A stretch of DNA of 64,000 bases, taken from assembly GCF_032062135.1 (NCBI RefSeq), contig NC_092861.1:118415555-118479554 (forward strand), written 5' to 3'. The first letter of the stretch is position 1, and the number at the start of each line of letters is the position of its first letter. The position numbers were made by a program, and so were the translations under genes. The DNA is from Pyxicephalus adspersus. Lineage: Eukaryota; Chordata; Amphibia; Anura; Pyxicephalidae. The notes under the pieces are model-generated. The model was not told where the DNA came from, made no database searches, and was given only the letters and a program-made list of their open reading frames with translations. Positions 1 through 12,589 of this stretch are shown in pieces.

Positions 1-338
1 CCCGTCTGACAGCTGGGCCGTGGCTCTGGCTGTTGCACCCCCCAGTGGGGTTAGGAGGGCCACCCCACTTGGGGGGCGCACCAGCTAGAGCCACGAACCA
101 TATCTCCGATACACATCGCAGGCTCAGGGCGGTAGGAGGGTTGTGTCTCTGGACACAATCTGCCCACTCTCCCATTGCAGGCTCAGATCTGCAATGGGAG
201 AGTAAGCAGGTTCGGGCTTCATGACGTCACTCTGGGTGAAGTTTCTTCCCCTTTGAGTGACACACGGCTCTCCACGCATGTGCGATCCAAAGTCTGTTAA
301 TTTAGTGGTCCACAAGCTCCAAAAGGTTAAGGTCACCA
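1..338 (-). mobile_element. hAT-like MITE, family A, truncated by window edge
   Basis: The stretch matches, in reverse orientation, the elements at 33228-33572 and 53854-54197. Shared blocks include the 'gcaatgggagagt' segment, the 'ttcttcccctttgagtgacac' segment, the 'cgcatgtgcg' word and the terminal 'aaaaggtt..ggtcacc'. It has no transposase. The two short reading frames that cross it, one per strand, are accidental. The outer end is outside the window, so the target duplication cannot be checked. Confidence 0.65.
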
Positions 339-1707
339 AACTAAAAAAAAAAACTCTTACCAATCTAGACAGTTTTGGCTGGCTCTGGAAATGATCACAT
401 ATACATGTCCTGACCATCCACTGGGATGGACTATCCACAGAGATCCACTGGCTTATCATCTTTAGGGTAAGAATTGATCATCAAGGTTTGATTTCCCACC
501 TATTAATTATTAATTTCCTTCAAAGGCTGATGTCCCAAGGGTCAAACATCAACCATTCTCCAGTAGTAAATGTAACTGCTTTGAATGTTTACTTTTAGAA
601 AAATCTTGCATATAACTGGGTTTCTGATCATGCCTGCAAGTCTTACCATCATGTGTCATACAGGTTACTTCTTCTTTTGGTGTTGCTTTGTGTTTTGAAT
701 TAGATTGAATCGCAACAGCTGGAAGGTATAGGGAACAACTGGTAAAAAGCCAATTGTGTGGCTTTTTTTTTTTCTATATTAATTACACGTCTGCAGGTTT
801 TCATTAGGTTAGAGAACTGTGCAGTAACCCATTGCAATTAATTGCCAATCATCTTTCATTGTTCTGGCTATTTTAAAGTGATGAAAGGTGAAATCTTATG
901 CAAATTGGCTAATCTAGGTCTATTCTATTTGCATCTCTATTGCAGTCACCGCATTATTAAATAACTTCAATCAATGTATTTCTCAAAGCTGGATTCCAAG
1001 CAGATATAAAAGTCACAAAGTAATGCAGCATATTTTTTTTAATGGAATAGTACTGCAGAGATAACATGCGATGTGACATAGGAACTCAGGGGGCTGCTAA
1101 AGGTAATAAAGGTATTTAGATATACATTTTATATAGTTAATAAGGTAACCGTATTATTCATATTCCTAGTGGCAATAGAGATATGACTGGTTAGCTGGTT
1201 GGCCACTCACATACTTGATTGATGTCAGACACTCCTGGAGACATTGTGGAGTGCAGGCAGAAAAGCTTTAACGCAATGGGAAGCCTGGTGGTTTGTTGGG
1301 CTTAAGGTCTTTATAAGCCTTAAAATTTATTCACACCTTTAAAAGTATCAAAGTATTTATAAAGGCAAAGTTTTGGGTAAGGTAGAAAGTGTTAGACCTT
1401 CCGTCAAGATTTTATCCCAATCTATACAAGACATGAGAGGATACAATTTCATCAGTGAACCTGGGTTTATAACTGGATTTATAATAGATGAGGGATGCCT
1501 TGTTTTAGGAATAACCTAGGGTTGACATTTTGAAAATATTTCCTGTTGCATATTTGGCTGCGATCTGCCAACAACCCCAGCCACCAAATATCATATGGTG
1601 AACACTGCAAAAAGCGTGACCATAACAATCAGCCAATAGGGAGGAATACATTTAAGAGTGACATTATGAATATGGATGAGTTTGGAGAAATTACCAGTTT
1701 GACCTAC
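339..1707. other. gene-free AT-rich DNA
   Basis: No gene, RNA or clear repeat is visible. About 820-1000 is repeat-poor and carries 'gcaattaattgcc', 'ttatgcaaattggctaat' and 'tatttgcatctc', which are homeodomain and octamer-like words. It is a weak candidate for a conserved non-coding element. There is no open frame of note. Confidence 0.4.
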
Positions 1708-2042
1708 CTATAATATTATTAATATACAGTATTTATATAGGGCTGACATAATACACAGCTCTTTACAAAGTCCATAGTCATGTCACTAGCTGTCCCTCAA
1801 GGGGGCTCACAATTTATTATCCCTACCATAGTCAGAAGTCTTTAATACAGTCTATTTCAATTTTGGGAGGAAGCCAGTTACCCTAACTGCATGTTTTTGG
1901 AATGTGGGAGGAAACCGGAGCACTGGTAGGAAACCCTCACAAACACAGGGAGAACAAACTCCATGCAGATAGTGTCCTGGCTGAGATTCGAACCTGGGAC
2001 CCAGCCCTGCAAAGGCCAGAATGCTAACCTCTGAGAAACCAT
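1708..2042 (+). repeat. tRNA-like SINE-type interspersed repeat, full-length copy
   Basis: It opens with 'agtatttatatagggctgaca', then has 'agctgtccctcaagggggctcacaat', 'gtttttggaatgtgggaggaaacc', 'agggagaacaaactccatgcag' and 'gagattcgaacctggga'. The last resembles the complement of a tRNA B-box (GGTTCGAATCYC). The same order of blocks recurs at 30605-30890 and, inverted, at 23030-23300. This is a very common vertebrate and frog repeat. The short minus-strand frames over it are not genes. Confidence 0.75.
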
Positions 2043-2049
2043 ACAAATA

Positions 2050-3887
2050 AAAAGAAGGCTGAGGGGTGTCTGCAGATGCAATGCTGTCTATCTGGCTTTA
2101 GGAAGTGTATCATCTCCAAAATTTTTTTTGATGTTTTGATGCTGGTCTCTGAATTTCTGGAGAGGCTGTTCTACAAAATAGGTTGAAAATGGAGACTGGG
2201 TATGTATATTGTCTATTTACATGTTGAATATGAAAGATACACCTCTGTTTTTAATAATAAATAAATTATGTTTTATGAATATTTAGAAGATCTCTTTTGG
2301 TAGGTAGTTCCCTTATATGTATTTTATCAGTGCCATAGCTATTCATTCAGAGTTCAGCTTTAATACAACAAGATGTATTTAGAATTCCTTGGTATATTGT
2401 CTTGTGATTCCGTAATTGATGCTTCTTGTAAGCAAGCGTTCTTCCTTTTTTTAGTTTTGTTAAAACTCAAGGACGGCCAGAAGACTTTCACTTCCACCAC
2501 TAAGAGTAAATCTCCTGTTGTAATTAGAAGTGGTAATCCGGCCTCCCTCCTGCAGAAAATTTCCTGTCTGACCAGATATTAGTGGATAAACCCTAATTTT
2601 TGATGTTGCATCAGAATCAGCTTAATTTCAGCAGTTCACATTTAAAGCTGAGCTATAGGGATGATGAAGCCCTAAATATGCATATGGGTAAGTCATTTAT
2701 GAAGTTTTTTTCTGCTTTCAATCACTTTATTTGGCTCAAAACTCTTTACCAACAAAAGCTTTTATATGCCTGTTTTAATCTTGATCTTAGTAACAAAACA
2801 AAACATGGTATTTTTTCTATATGTCCCAAACACACATTTTATATCTAATCTAAGATATCAGTTTGTGATTACATGTGTAATTACCATACTTATGCAGATA
2901 AAATTATAAGGGTAGCTAAAAAATAGTGTGGTCATTATTTGTTCAATATTGGCCTGTTGAATATACCACTAAAATGTAATTTCCTATATCAATAGGTGTA
3001 AAAATCAAAAGCTCCTGCCAAAAAAAGGTCCTTATTTAAAGGACAAGAGGATAATTTATACCTAAATTGTCCTCTTTAATATGTACCACTGCGATTTCAG
3101 GAGAAAAACACCTATTTAGGATAGGGTCAATATAACTCTGACAGTCATTTAGATTATAAAAAAAAGCAATAGTAAATCATCAAATAAATGGCAGGTCTGA
3201 GTTAAATAAAAAAAAACAAAAAACAGAAAACCTTACAAACATAGGCAGTAGAGACGCTCCCCACTTTGAATGACAAGGTATAGGGTGTAAAGTTGAAGCA
3301 GGAGCCTTTCCTGAATATCCCAGCAGTGTTCTGCCCTGTGTAGTATTGAGCTGTCAAAATGACAGCAACATCAATGCTGCAGATTACACAAGGAGATTGC
3401 GGATCTCCATGTGTAACCAGCTGCTGACAACAAACTTTTGATAATAATACAGACGGAGCTGCATTCTCCCTGTATATTCTGCATGACATAATTACTAGTT
3501 TAACCTGATCTACATTTGATGATTAACAAAGACTACTAATGTTTCATTTATGAATTTATTGTTTTGTTTATTGTTTTGTGAAATTATTGTTTCATTTATG
3601 AAATGTGTTTATTCTGAAAACAAAACAAAAAAAGTTTCATTTTTAAATAACTCTTAGCACCTTATTAATTATTGGTGAACCTAATTAGCTTTTATTAATT
3701 CCTTCATCCCCTTTTTCTCTTAGATGTCTTGTGTTTCTTTTTGTTTTTGTACTGTATGTTAATGTTTCTAAAAAAGAAATGCTTTTTTATGTTTGTACAG
3801 CCAATTCATGACAACATACATATAGATAGTGACTTTGCCAACTCCAACCCAAATAATTTGCTATTAGTTGACAAATGTTTTCAATCC
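2050..3887. other. gene-free AT-rich DNA
   Basis: No supported gene. The region is AT-rich with short open frames only. A cluster of homeodomain words is seen at 3663-3700 ('ttattaattattgg', 'cctaattagctttt', 'attaattcc'). The word CTAATTAGC at 3681-3689 fits the published Vsx/Chx10-type site. Otherwise nothing stands out. Confidence 0.35.
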
Positions 3888-3981
3888 TGAACTAGATCCA
3901 TTCCAGGTTTGCTGGATCACTCTGGTTCACCCATGATAGTCTATCTTATCCAGTCTTAGAGAGCTTTGATAAATCAGGCCT
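3888..3981. repeat. fragment of palindromic MITE (family H)
   Basis: It contains 'cattccaggtttgctggatcac' and 'ccagtcttagagagctttgataaatcaggcc', which match the better copy at 30026-30190. Only one arm remains, so it is a relic. Confidence 0.5.
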
Positions 3982-4329
3982 TATATCAGGAGTCACTCTG
4001 GATATCTGGGGCCCTTTTTTCCAAGCTAATATGTCTGTCTTGTGTGCATTCTTCCAGCTATGTTTTGTCTTCCATTTTTTTGCTTTTTGTTTTGATGCCT
4101 TCTTTGTGCACATCTATAGGGATGTTTTCTCCTGCCTACTCACCTCAGCTTCCTGTTGCATTTCATACCACCTTACCCAAAAAAGATGCTACCAAGTACT
4201 TTCAGTACTCCCATGCAGCCCTGAAATTGGTAGTACCGGTTTTACCAACCACATATGACATGTCCTCTGCAGACACAGGGGGAGAGGAGACGGGGGAATA
4301 CTTAGCTCCATCTGGCTGTGACTGCGCTA

Positions 4330-5420
4330 GTTGAACCATTCACCCTAGCAATGAAGAATGCAAAAACAATGGAACTGTGGCACTTACTATGGAATATTTG
4401 GTCTCATTTAGAGACATCCTCTGTCTAAGGCAGATCTCCAGAGGACTTAACAGGTGGCAGGGATTGCTTGTAAGCCAGTGGTATCTCACACATCCATCTT
4501 TCAGGCTCTTAGGATCTGATTTGAAAATATGGAAACCATGGTCTGACGAAGCATTTAAATGTATGGGTAAGAAAAGCTGTCTGAAAACTTGGTGGCTCAG
4601 CCAAGCTATACATCAAGCAGTGACAGCTAAGGGAGCATTATGTCTGAAGTCATGGGCTGGCCATCCCCCATAAAGACAATCATTACCTATTATATAATGT
4701 CCCTCTTCCGAGAGAAGCTGATAAAGCTATTTGTAGAGTCACTGGAGGAAACACAGGCCTATCCCACAAGGGCTTAGAGGACAAAAGTTTCATACAAGAA
4801 ATCAAGCTGAACTAGGATCTATATATATTAGAAAGAAAATTTAAGCTCACGGGTGAATTTTGGCTAAAAAAAGGCTAAAAAAGTATTTAAGCCCATTTTC
4901 TGAGTTACTCTTAACAGAAATCAACAAGAACATCAAGTGCCCGTTAGACAATCAGACCACTCATATCTGCAAGAAGAATGAAGATGACCACGGATTTATT
5001 GGGAATAAAGGTAGTGTCTGAGAAACATTTGGACCTACAAGTCCAAAAGACCTAAAACGTATGCCAAGATCCATGGGTAAGATAAAAGTTCTTCAATACA
5101 CTCATACACTCACTCACTCCTAAAACAGGAACCAGTCCTGTCTGTCCTAGTTTCAGAAAGATTTACAGGGTTCTACTTGTGGCTCTGGAGACAAGTTTTA
5201 AACCAGACCAGTCCTTAAGGAGTAAATTGACACTCAAGCTTTAAAGTATAAGATACCTTCACACTGTAAATTTTGCTATTTAACCACAGGTTTGAATGGC
5301 ATCAATTGACTTCAAAGAAGCCTATATTAGCATATTACTCTCCCGTGTTTTCAGCAATATCTTTGCTTTGCAGTGAGACATTTGCCTACCTGTATGCAGA
5401 AAGATTGTCCACTTACTATC
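4330..5420 (+). pseudogene. degraded DIRS-like tyrosine-recombinase retroelement
   Basis: The translation is broken by stops and frameshifts but contains recognisable pieces. At 4570-4670 there is a Gag-like stretch with ALCLKSWAGHP, followed in a shifted frame by 'VTGGNTGLSHKG' near 4740. Near 5297 there is a reverse-transcriptase block, ASIDFKEAYIS, the conserved region around the first catalytic motif. From memory this order, spacing and wording fit DIRS1-like elements of amphibians and fish. Neither the YR recombinase nor terminal repeats are seen. A gypsy-like source is possible but the ASIDFKEAY form favours DIRS. It is inactive. Confidence 0.5.
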
Positions 5421-8210
5421 TGAAGAGTTTTGGTGAGAATTGCTGTTTTCTCGGCAGATGTACCAGATCCCCCCAAAAAACTGCACCTTGATGACGTTTT
5501 TCAACAAAATGTAACAGACAAGAAAAAAATCTGCACAGTACAACGAAACTATAAAATATATGCTTTCTTCTTCTTTCTATGCTATGCTTCTTCTGCAGTT
5601 TACAGAATATTAAGCTTTAAGTGTGGAGGAGATAATTAATTTATAGGATGTTGGTGGATCAGAACTTCTCTGGGAAAACAAAAACATAGAACCACCAAGA
5701 ATTCCTTTATCTACAGGAAGATGAAATAAAAATATAAAAGTGCATGCAAAGGCCCAAAGATTTTGACAAGTGTCTGTGGTTTTGCAGGTTAATATCTTTT
5801 TGGGTTAGATGAGTATAAGATTTGAGTGGGGTGGTCATGGAGCAGAATTTAGGTACAAGTTATGACTTTCTTTCATTTTTTAGTGAGATATGACCATCAG
5901 AAAACATGACCTTTACTTGTAAAAATAGATTTTACAATTTCTATGCATAATTATTAAACTGGTTTACAAATGTTGATGCCTTTTGTATTTTCATTGAATT
6001 GTTGTATTGTACTTTTGTATTTGTTCAATAAAAAGCGATTTATACAAAATGAATAAATAACACCAATAAAGTGCATACAATTAATGACAATTAAGAAACG
6101 GCAAGCGCACCAAAAGCTTATTGTTAATTTTGATGCTTAGAGGAGTATTTATTCAATAAATCTGGCACACTTCTTGCTTTTGCTCCCTGTATATCAAACA
6201 ATTACTTCCATGTCTTCCATAGAACATAAAGCAGTTAAAGGATATCTTGATATCTACTCATCAGATAGGATTATCTGGGATTTTACTAATCAGTAAATGT
6301 TTCTCTGCTCATTATTTTCCGGAGAAGATTTTAAGTCGATTCTACAGCTGAAAGATTATTAATCTCTTAAAGAGCATAAACCCAAAAAAAATCACTTTTT
6401 GCTCTAATTTCCTAGCCACAACCCTCATTAATGGCACACGCATGCAATCAGGTTCCCTGGAGGGTTGGATGACACTTTTGCTGTGCCTGTTGATCCACCA
6501 GATGGTCCATGGTCACAAATTATGCAGACGCTTTGTAAATATGAGCAGTTGCTGCAACACCTTTTTAATAGCTTCTAGTAGCTTTCCTTCAGGTCTGTAA
6601 GTAATCTCTAGTGGCCTAGTGGCTGTCAAAGTAATGTGCCCTGGCTTCTGATCTCGTTTTATTATCTGTAGCCCTCAATTACATCTACAAGCAGTCATTG
6701 ATTTGGCTCTAAAGACCTCATCCTGTGATTATCATGATCTGATTGCTTCATTAACAGAAGGAAAATGAATATTCCTTCACTTGTTTACATAACGTAAACA
6801 AATACTATTTTATTAATCAATTTGGATTCTGTTCCTACAATATATTGTTACCTTATCACATTTATTGTAATAACTTTATAACTTTAATACCTAAAAAATC
6901 AGCCAGCAAATAAAAATTGCCCTATATACAATATAAACAATCACTATCTAGAAAAAAATATCTACCAGCGTAATGGAAGTGATACAACTGTGATGGAGAA
7001 TAATTTGACAATATAATATAATTAGAAATTAAGTCACTTGGCTGTGAATTATATGTTACGTGTGAATGGCATTGTTGGTTTATGTAGAATGAAAATCTAT
7101 ACTGTAATTGTATTACAGTATGCGTTTGTCATGCAGCTAACGATAGACCAATGGAAGACATTAGTTAAACATTGCTTTTTAAAATTATCACTTCTGGAAG
7201 TAATATAATTGTGACAAATTTGTACAAATCTGTAATTTAAAATTATTTATAGCAAGGCTTTGTTTTTCCATAATCTGGACTCTAGCCTTAAAACTGTACA
7301 AGTTAATTCAGTAAAACAATTTAAGGACACACCACCAATCATCGTAACTGTAATCTCCCGGATAGAATTTAATATATGAACTCTTCTTCTTCACCTATTT
7401 GGTCAAATTAGGTTTTTTAGGTCTGATGCATGAAACATAAATTCAAAAACCTCCAGACATCAACAATGGATAAAAAGACACGTGTGATTAAACAGTTAAA
7501 GACACTAATTAAAAATCTGAATTGAAATAGGCAATTTTCTGCATAGGGTCTGGGTTGCCAATTGACCCAGTTTATGAAATAAGACTTTAGACCAGCCCGG
7601 CATTACATCCGTCACGAGGCACGCTGGTGCTTAATTGTAAACCTGTTTTTTATGCTAAGTATTTGTACTCCCTAATTTGCTCATATAAATACTTGCATGT
7701 CTATTGCTCATTAAGCAAATTGGGGCAAAACGAGACATCTTAAAACAGCTTAATTTGCATAAGCTGATCCACGTCCTTCAAATAGAGAGGCTTATGCAAA
7801 TTAATTTTTGCTGTACACATAAATGCCCTATATTTTTTGTTTTCCAGGACTGTCTATGTTTTGCTGGAATTACTGTTTAAGATATCCTTGAAAGCCCATT
7901 TTTTTATTACTTGGTTGTTAAATTTAGTCAAATATCTGAAATATTTTATTTGAATTTTAATTTATTATTTAACTGTATCAGCTTTATTTGAAACTAAATT
8001 GTACACACATGCCCAGTTTTAAAATGCCCTTTTCTTTGTTTTTTTTGATTTTATGTTTTTGTACATAATAAATGTAAAATGTATAAAGCAGAGTAAAAAT
8101 TAGCCTATTGACCCTACCTTAGTATTACATTAGAGAAAAGTTTCCCTAAGTTAATTTAAAAAACATTGAAATTTGCCCAAATAAGATGATATACAGTTAT
8201 ATATTTACTA
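5421..8210. other. gene-free DNA with candidate conserved non-coding blocks
   Basis: No gene is visible. Two repeat-poor, non-simple blocks stand out. One is about 6290-6790 ('gaaagattattaatctc', 'ggctgtcaaagtaatgtg', 'gtgattatcatgatctgattg'). The other is about 7540-7810, with repeated octamer words ('aatttgcataagc', 'ttatgcaaattaat') and 'gctcattaagcaaatt'. They resemble developmental enhancers in texture. The call rests on motif density only. Confidence 0.35.
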
Positions 8211-8865
8211 GTGTTGGTGTTTGAATTCGGGTTGTCCTTATATTCGACCCGAATATGGCTGTTCAAATTCGGATAGTCCCGACCCAAAAAACATGGGATT
8301 CGACTTTGCAAATTCGTGTGTAAAAAATGTGTTAAAAAAAAAAGAATTTAATGTTAAAGTAATTTTTTTAAAACGTGTGTGATTTGTGTAATCCTCCTGT
8401 CTGAGGAAAGGTAAACCCTGATGTCAGCTCAAGCGTCATCAGGATTTTCCTTTCCCCAGCCAATCACAGAGCACTAGAGGTGAATGAATGGGGAGACTTG
8501 TCCCTATTTAACCTCTAGTGCCCGGGGATCCTGTGGGACTCCTGTGTTCTTGGCTAGAGAATCTCTACCTAAAATACACACAGCTCCACAGTTCCGCTCC
8601 TCCGATTGCTCTTGCAGCCCTAGAGGAACTGTATGTGACTCATACAGGATACAGAGGAACTGTACGGCCCGTGACACATACAGGATGATTCCCACGGCTG
8701 TCAGCTCTGCTCCTCTGATTGCTCTTGCAGTTCTACACAGTCCGAAAAAAAAATTCCCCCCCATAGACTTCAATGGTGTTCAAATTAGATTTTGATCACC
8801 TGAACAATATCCCCCTATTTGATCGAATAGTTGTCGAATCGAATAGTGAGATATTCGACCAACAC
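8211..8865. mobile_element. non-autonomous DNA element with GTGTTGGT ends
   Basis: The ends are inverted: GTGTTGGT at the left and ACCAACAC at the right, each flanked by TA, with subterminal 'tattcga' words on both sides. The interior (about 8400-8740) holds a hairpin around 'cactagaggt...acctctagtg' and a 'ggggagacttgtccc' palindrome. That interior is shared with the element at 26572-26976, whose ends differ. It has no transposase. The overlapping 89-103 residue frames are inside the repeat. Confidence 0.7.
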
Positions 8866-8869
8866 TAAT

Positions 8870-9455
8870 ATTTATATAAAAAAATCTTTCTTTGTTTTCA
8901 TATAAGCCTATGTATGTAAAATGTAATAAACAGTATGTTTCATTACATTACATGGTAACTGTGGCTGTTTAGCTCCCTGTATCCAGATTTTCCAAGTGTT
9001 GTTTTTCTTCAGTGCTGCTGCAAAATAAAACGATTATAGACCTACCTACATAATCATCTGACTTATCAAAGATACATGACTCAATACACAGCACCCAACA
9101 AGCAATGGCATTGCAGAATGTATTCCTAGTGATGGCAAGGAAGAAGTAGTTTGCATAGTGAGCCTCACTCAAAAATAATAGCATCATTGGTCCTCATGGT
9201 CCTTGTAGATTCAATAGAATACCTTAAAAATAATTCTTCACGATTTTGAAGATGGACATTTACCAAAACCTAGGTTGAATATCATTGAGAAAGATATATG
9301 ATTTACAAAAGATATGTATCCATTGTGAGGGAATTCCCCTGTAGACAACTGTTCTAGGAGGATTGGGTTCATTTATGGTGTCCCTATCACCCATGGAATG
9401 TGCTTTCCCCTATAGACATAAAACTACTATCTCATGTCAAATGGCAGCTTTTGTT
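8870..9455. other. gene-free DNA
   Basis: Unremarkable AT-rich sequence with no supported gene, RNA or repeat boundary. Confidence 0.4.
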
Positions 9456-9757
9456 TGTAGACACACATCAGATGATTCTCGTCAGATACGAGCCTCGTGG
9501 CTTGTCTAGGATGAGAATCTGTCATATGTACATCGACCATCCACCGTTGTTCATGGATCTGTCCTGGTAGATCAACGAACAACAGAAGTCAATTGACCAC
9601 AATGGAAGTGAAGGCTCGTTCTCCCTTCTCCCATTTTCACAGAACAGAATGGCATTATATGTACATCACTCGTTCATTCATCTTTCGGTCTTTTGTCATT
9701 GGAAATGATTGTGATAGATAGTTTCCAATGACTAAAATCTAATGTGTGTACATAGCC
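9456..9757. mobile_element. PIF/Harbinger-like hairpin MITE (family B)
   Basis: It has the ends 'gtagacacacatcagatgattctcg' and 'ctaatgtgtgtacatagcc', and the interior blocks 'catggatctgtcctggtagatc' and 'ttgtcattggaaatgattgtg..agtttccaatgac'. These are shared with the copies at 33664, 44923, 55514 and 56286. The left end is worn, so the TAA target cannot be read here. The family assignment is argued at the other copies. Confidence 0.7.
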
Positions 9758-10124
9758 TTTTTCTATGGGCATTAGCGCTAGTTGACTTGCATATGCATTT
9801 ATCCAGCTTTAAGGAATAACTGCACATTAAAATAAAATACACTGATTCTGTTTGCTCCTTTCTCTTGACCTACATTACTCCATCCTGCTTCTCCACAGTT
9901 GCATATGAATAACCCTATAGATTTCTGGTGTTGTCCTAAGTCCTGAGCCAGAAGGTTCCATAAAAGCTGCAGCCAGAACAGTGACGATTTTCAGTGCTGG
10001 ATTTAATGAAACATCGAGCTGTGAGTGCTGGAACTACAAAAGTATGTGCCTGTGGCAGGGGCGGAAGGAGAAGTCAAACGCTTTTGAAGTCTATGGGGGG
10101 TAATTCTGTTAAAATTCTATTAAA

Positions 10125-10640
10125 GCAGATATAAACCCAAAACCAAAAAATCCCACTTACCTTTAATCCCCCAAATCAGTCTATCCGTCAGGAGATTTCT
10201 TCCATCGGGTCCCGCGTTGTCCTGTTATCAGCCATTGGCCCAGAGCAGAGGTCCGGGTGCCGACATCTTCTCCTTTCTTCTTTTGGGTTCTTCTTCCTAC
10301 ATCACCCGATCCCGCACTGTGCAGGTGACTTGGACTGGGAAAAAACTTGCTGGTTCTAAGGCGCATGCATGAGATCGGCAATTTTTTTCCCTATTGATGA
10401 AAGGGCCCCTTCTTCGCAAGCTCGAGATTCTCGGGCATGCGTAGAAGGAGCAGCCAGGAGACTCCGGGGATACCTACGCATCCAGGGAGGGTCTGCGTTC
10501 CCATTCATTTTTGACCGCCTAGGAGATGAAGAATTAGGAGGGCGGAGCTGCACCATTTTTAAAAAAAATAAATAAAAAAGGGTGTTGCACGTAAAAAAAA
10601 AAACACAAACTAATTTAATTAAAAGGGTTGTCCAACCTTT
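10125..10640. repeat. interspersed frog-type repeat
   Basis: It opens with 'taaagcagatataaacccaaaacc' and 'cccacttaccttt' and contains the GC-rich 'ggcatgcgtagaaggagcagccagg' and 'gcatgcatgagatcggcaa'. The opening and texture recur at 55795-56060 ('aaagcagaactaaacccc') and about 20160-20355. The local rise in GC and CpG is the repeat's own and does not mark a promoter. Confidence 0.55.
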
Positions 10641-11965
10641 TATATAACGTAGAAATTCTGAGTTTAGGTACGCTTTAGATTAAATTCTGGCCATTTTGTG
10701 TCTAAAAGGAGGGGAGCTGTCTACTGGCATGGGGGACATCAATCTAAAATACCATAGTAGTGAAAGGGTGTTTTTGTGATTTTGCAAATACAGAAATCTT
10801 TGAAATAACATGCTTTGTGTAGTGTTACAGAACAATACAGTCTCAGCAGCATTGTAGATTATTTAGTATGGAAATTCTAATTCTGTTCTTTTATCATCAG
10901 GCTTACATACAGCAGCAGCAACCAAATATGATTTATTTTAGGTAGTTTTAGCAGTGACATCTGCTTTTTCACCATACAGTATTAGGCCTACTTTGAACCT
11001 TGACTAGAAATTAGCCAGTAGTTTGCAGAGGCTTCCTCTGGTTTTGTTAATGCAAAACTGTGGCTGTCCAATTTCTTAAAAACTCCTATCAGGAATTAGG
11101 GGAGTCCAAGTGATAGAGCATTATAAAATTAGTCAGAGGTGGGACAGTTTTGAAGTTTGTGGATTGGCAAGAACGTGCTGGAGAAAAGCAATACATACAA
11201 ATGTTCTACTGCCAGATATGGAGATCATAGATGGCACGTCATTGTACAGCTGGCTAGCAGCAGAACAGTTCCAGTTATGGATAATAGGCCATAATGTGCC
11301 TAATATCTATATCTATCAATACAATGACTAGAAGTATATCTAATGGGTGCAGTGAATGTAGGTAGTATGGTGTGAAAAGGTTTTGGTGAACACTGTTTTT
11401 TCTTTTAATCAGCAATTTGTTGAACTGTCCCAAGATTAAACTGCTAATCTTGAACCCATTGAAATCATTTCCATCCCATGGTAACAAGGAAACCTTTTCT
11501 CACCAATATTCGGCAGACTTCAATAATTTCCAAGCAGGGATGAAGTTACCCTGCTAAAAAGTTCACTAAGCTAAAGCCAGCTCTCCCCTCAAACAAACTA
11601 ACTCAGCTTTGGCATTTCTAATGTGACAAAGGTCCATGAGTGTTTAGAGTCTAAACACAATAAAAAGGTACTAATTAGACAAAATAAACTAATAATACTT
11701 AGTGTAATTATGTCAAGATTAATTTTGTAATTCAATGCTAAATGTAGTATGTCAGCCATATTAAGTAATTGGCTCCAGCTCCAGACATAGAACAATGTTC
11801 CTAAATTCACAATCCATGCAGATGTCTGCTGTAGAAATGTAGGCAGAATCTGTCTGTATGGCTAACTGTACATACAGCACATAAATCACTGACTGCAGAA
11901 TAAAGATAAATACAGAAATCCTTTTGCTTATTCTTGAAAATACTATAGAACTCTTTACTTTACAC
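10641..11965. other. gene-free DNA
   Basis: No gene or RNA is recognised. Several 60-73 codon frames occur on both strands but show no family signature and no splice or promoter context. Confidence 0.4.
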
Positions 11966-12194
11966 CAGTGTTTCTAATGGGGCAACCCCTTTATATAACT
12001 TTCGGGTTTTCAGGGAACCCCTGCTATATTTGCTTTATTCACAACACACAGTATATTATTTTGGTGGTCAGTGGGTAGCCAAAAAGATCATTGTGGTTAG
12101 GTAAACTGACCGATGAGTCACAAACTACGCACTGTTCAGGGAACCCCTCTGGAGGAACCCCAGGATTCCACAGAAACTTGGTTGAGAAACTCTA
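11966..12194. mobile_element. hAT-like MITE with CAGTGTTTCTCAACC-type ends
   Basis: The left end is CAGTGTTTCTaatgggg and the right end is cttGGTTGAGAAACtcta. Internal blocks are 'ggttttcagggaacccctgct' and 'ggaggaaccccaggattcc'. The flanking octamers ctttacac and ctctaccc agree at 6 of 8 bases, as expected for an old hAT target duplication. The same end type bounds 51369-52051. Confidence 0.7.
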
Positions 12195-12559
12195 CTCTAC
12201 CCTAACGTGACAAAAGTGGTTAAAGAAAATGTGGGCTGATTTTATCTAGTAGGGTTATTCAGATTCACAAAGGACTTAGACTTATATAATGACTAGAAAG
12301 CTATGGGATCATTCAACAGAGCACTAGAGTATAAGGGATTCCTTAGGAGGTCTATTTATGTTTTCCCAAGATTCACCCAACTTTTAACAACGACATAGTT
12401 TACAACACAAAGATGTCTCTAAATGCTAAAATGCACAAATTTTATTTTGGATGTATGTAGAAAATTGTATAAATTATGTGTAAAATTAATATACACATTT
12501 TCCAAACAAATCCAGTGTAATTGGATTTTTTAAAAATACTTATTATTGACGGCATGAAT

Positions 12560-12585
12560 AAAAAAAAAAAAAAAAAAAAAAAAAA
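12560..12585. repeat. poly(A) tract
   Basis: A run of 26 A. No retroelement body is recognised directly upstream. Confidence 0.9.
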
Positions 12586-12589
12586 GAGC

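Noticed and set aside
1852..2081. tRNA gene suggested by the GGTTCGAATC-like B-box
   Set aside because: It is part of an interspersed SINE-type repeat with no cloverleaf I could fold and with several copies in the window.
10369..10575. CpG-rich promoter at about 10.4 kb
   Set aside because: The GC-rich sequence belongs to an interspersed repeat seen elsewhere, and no downstream exon follows.
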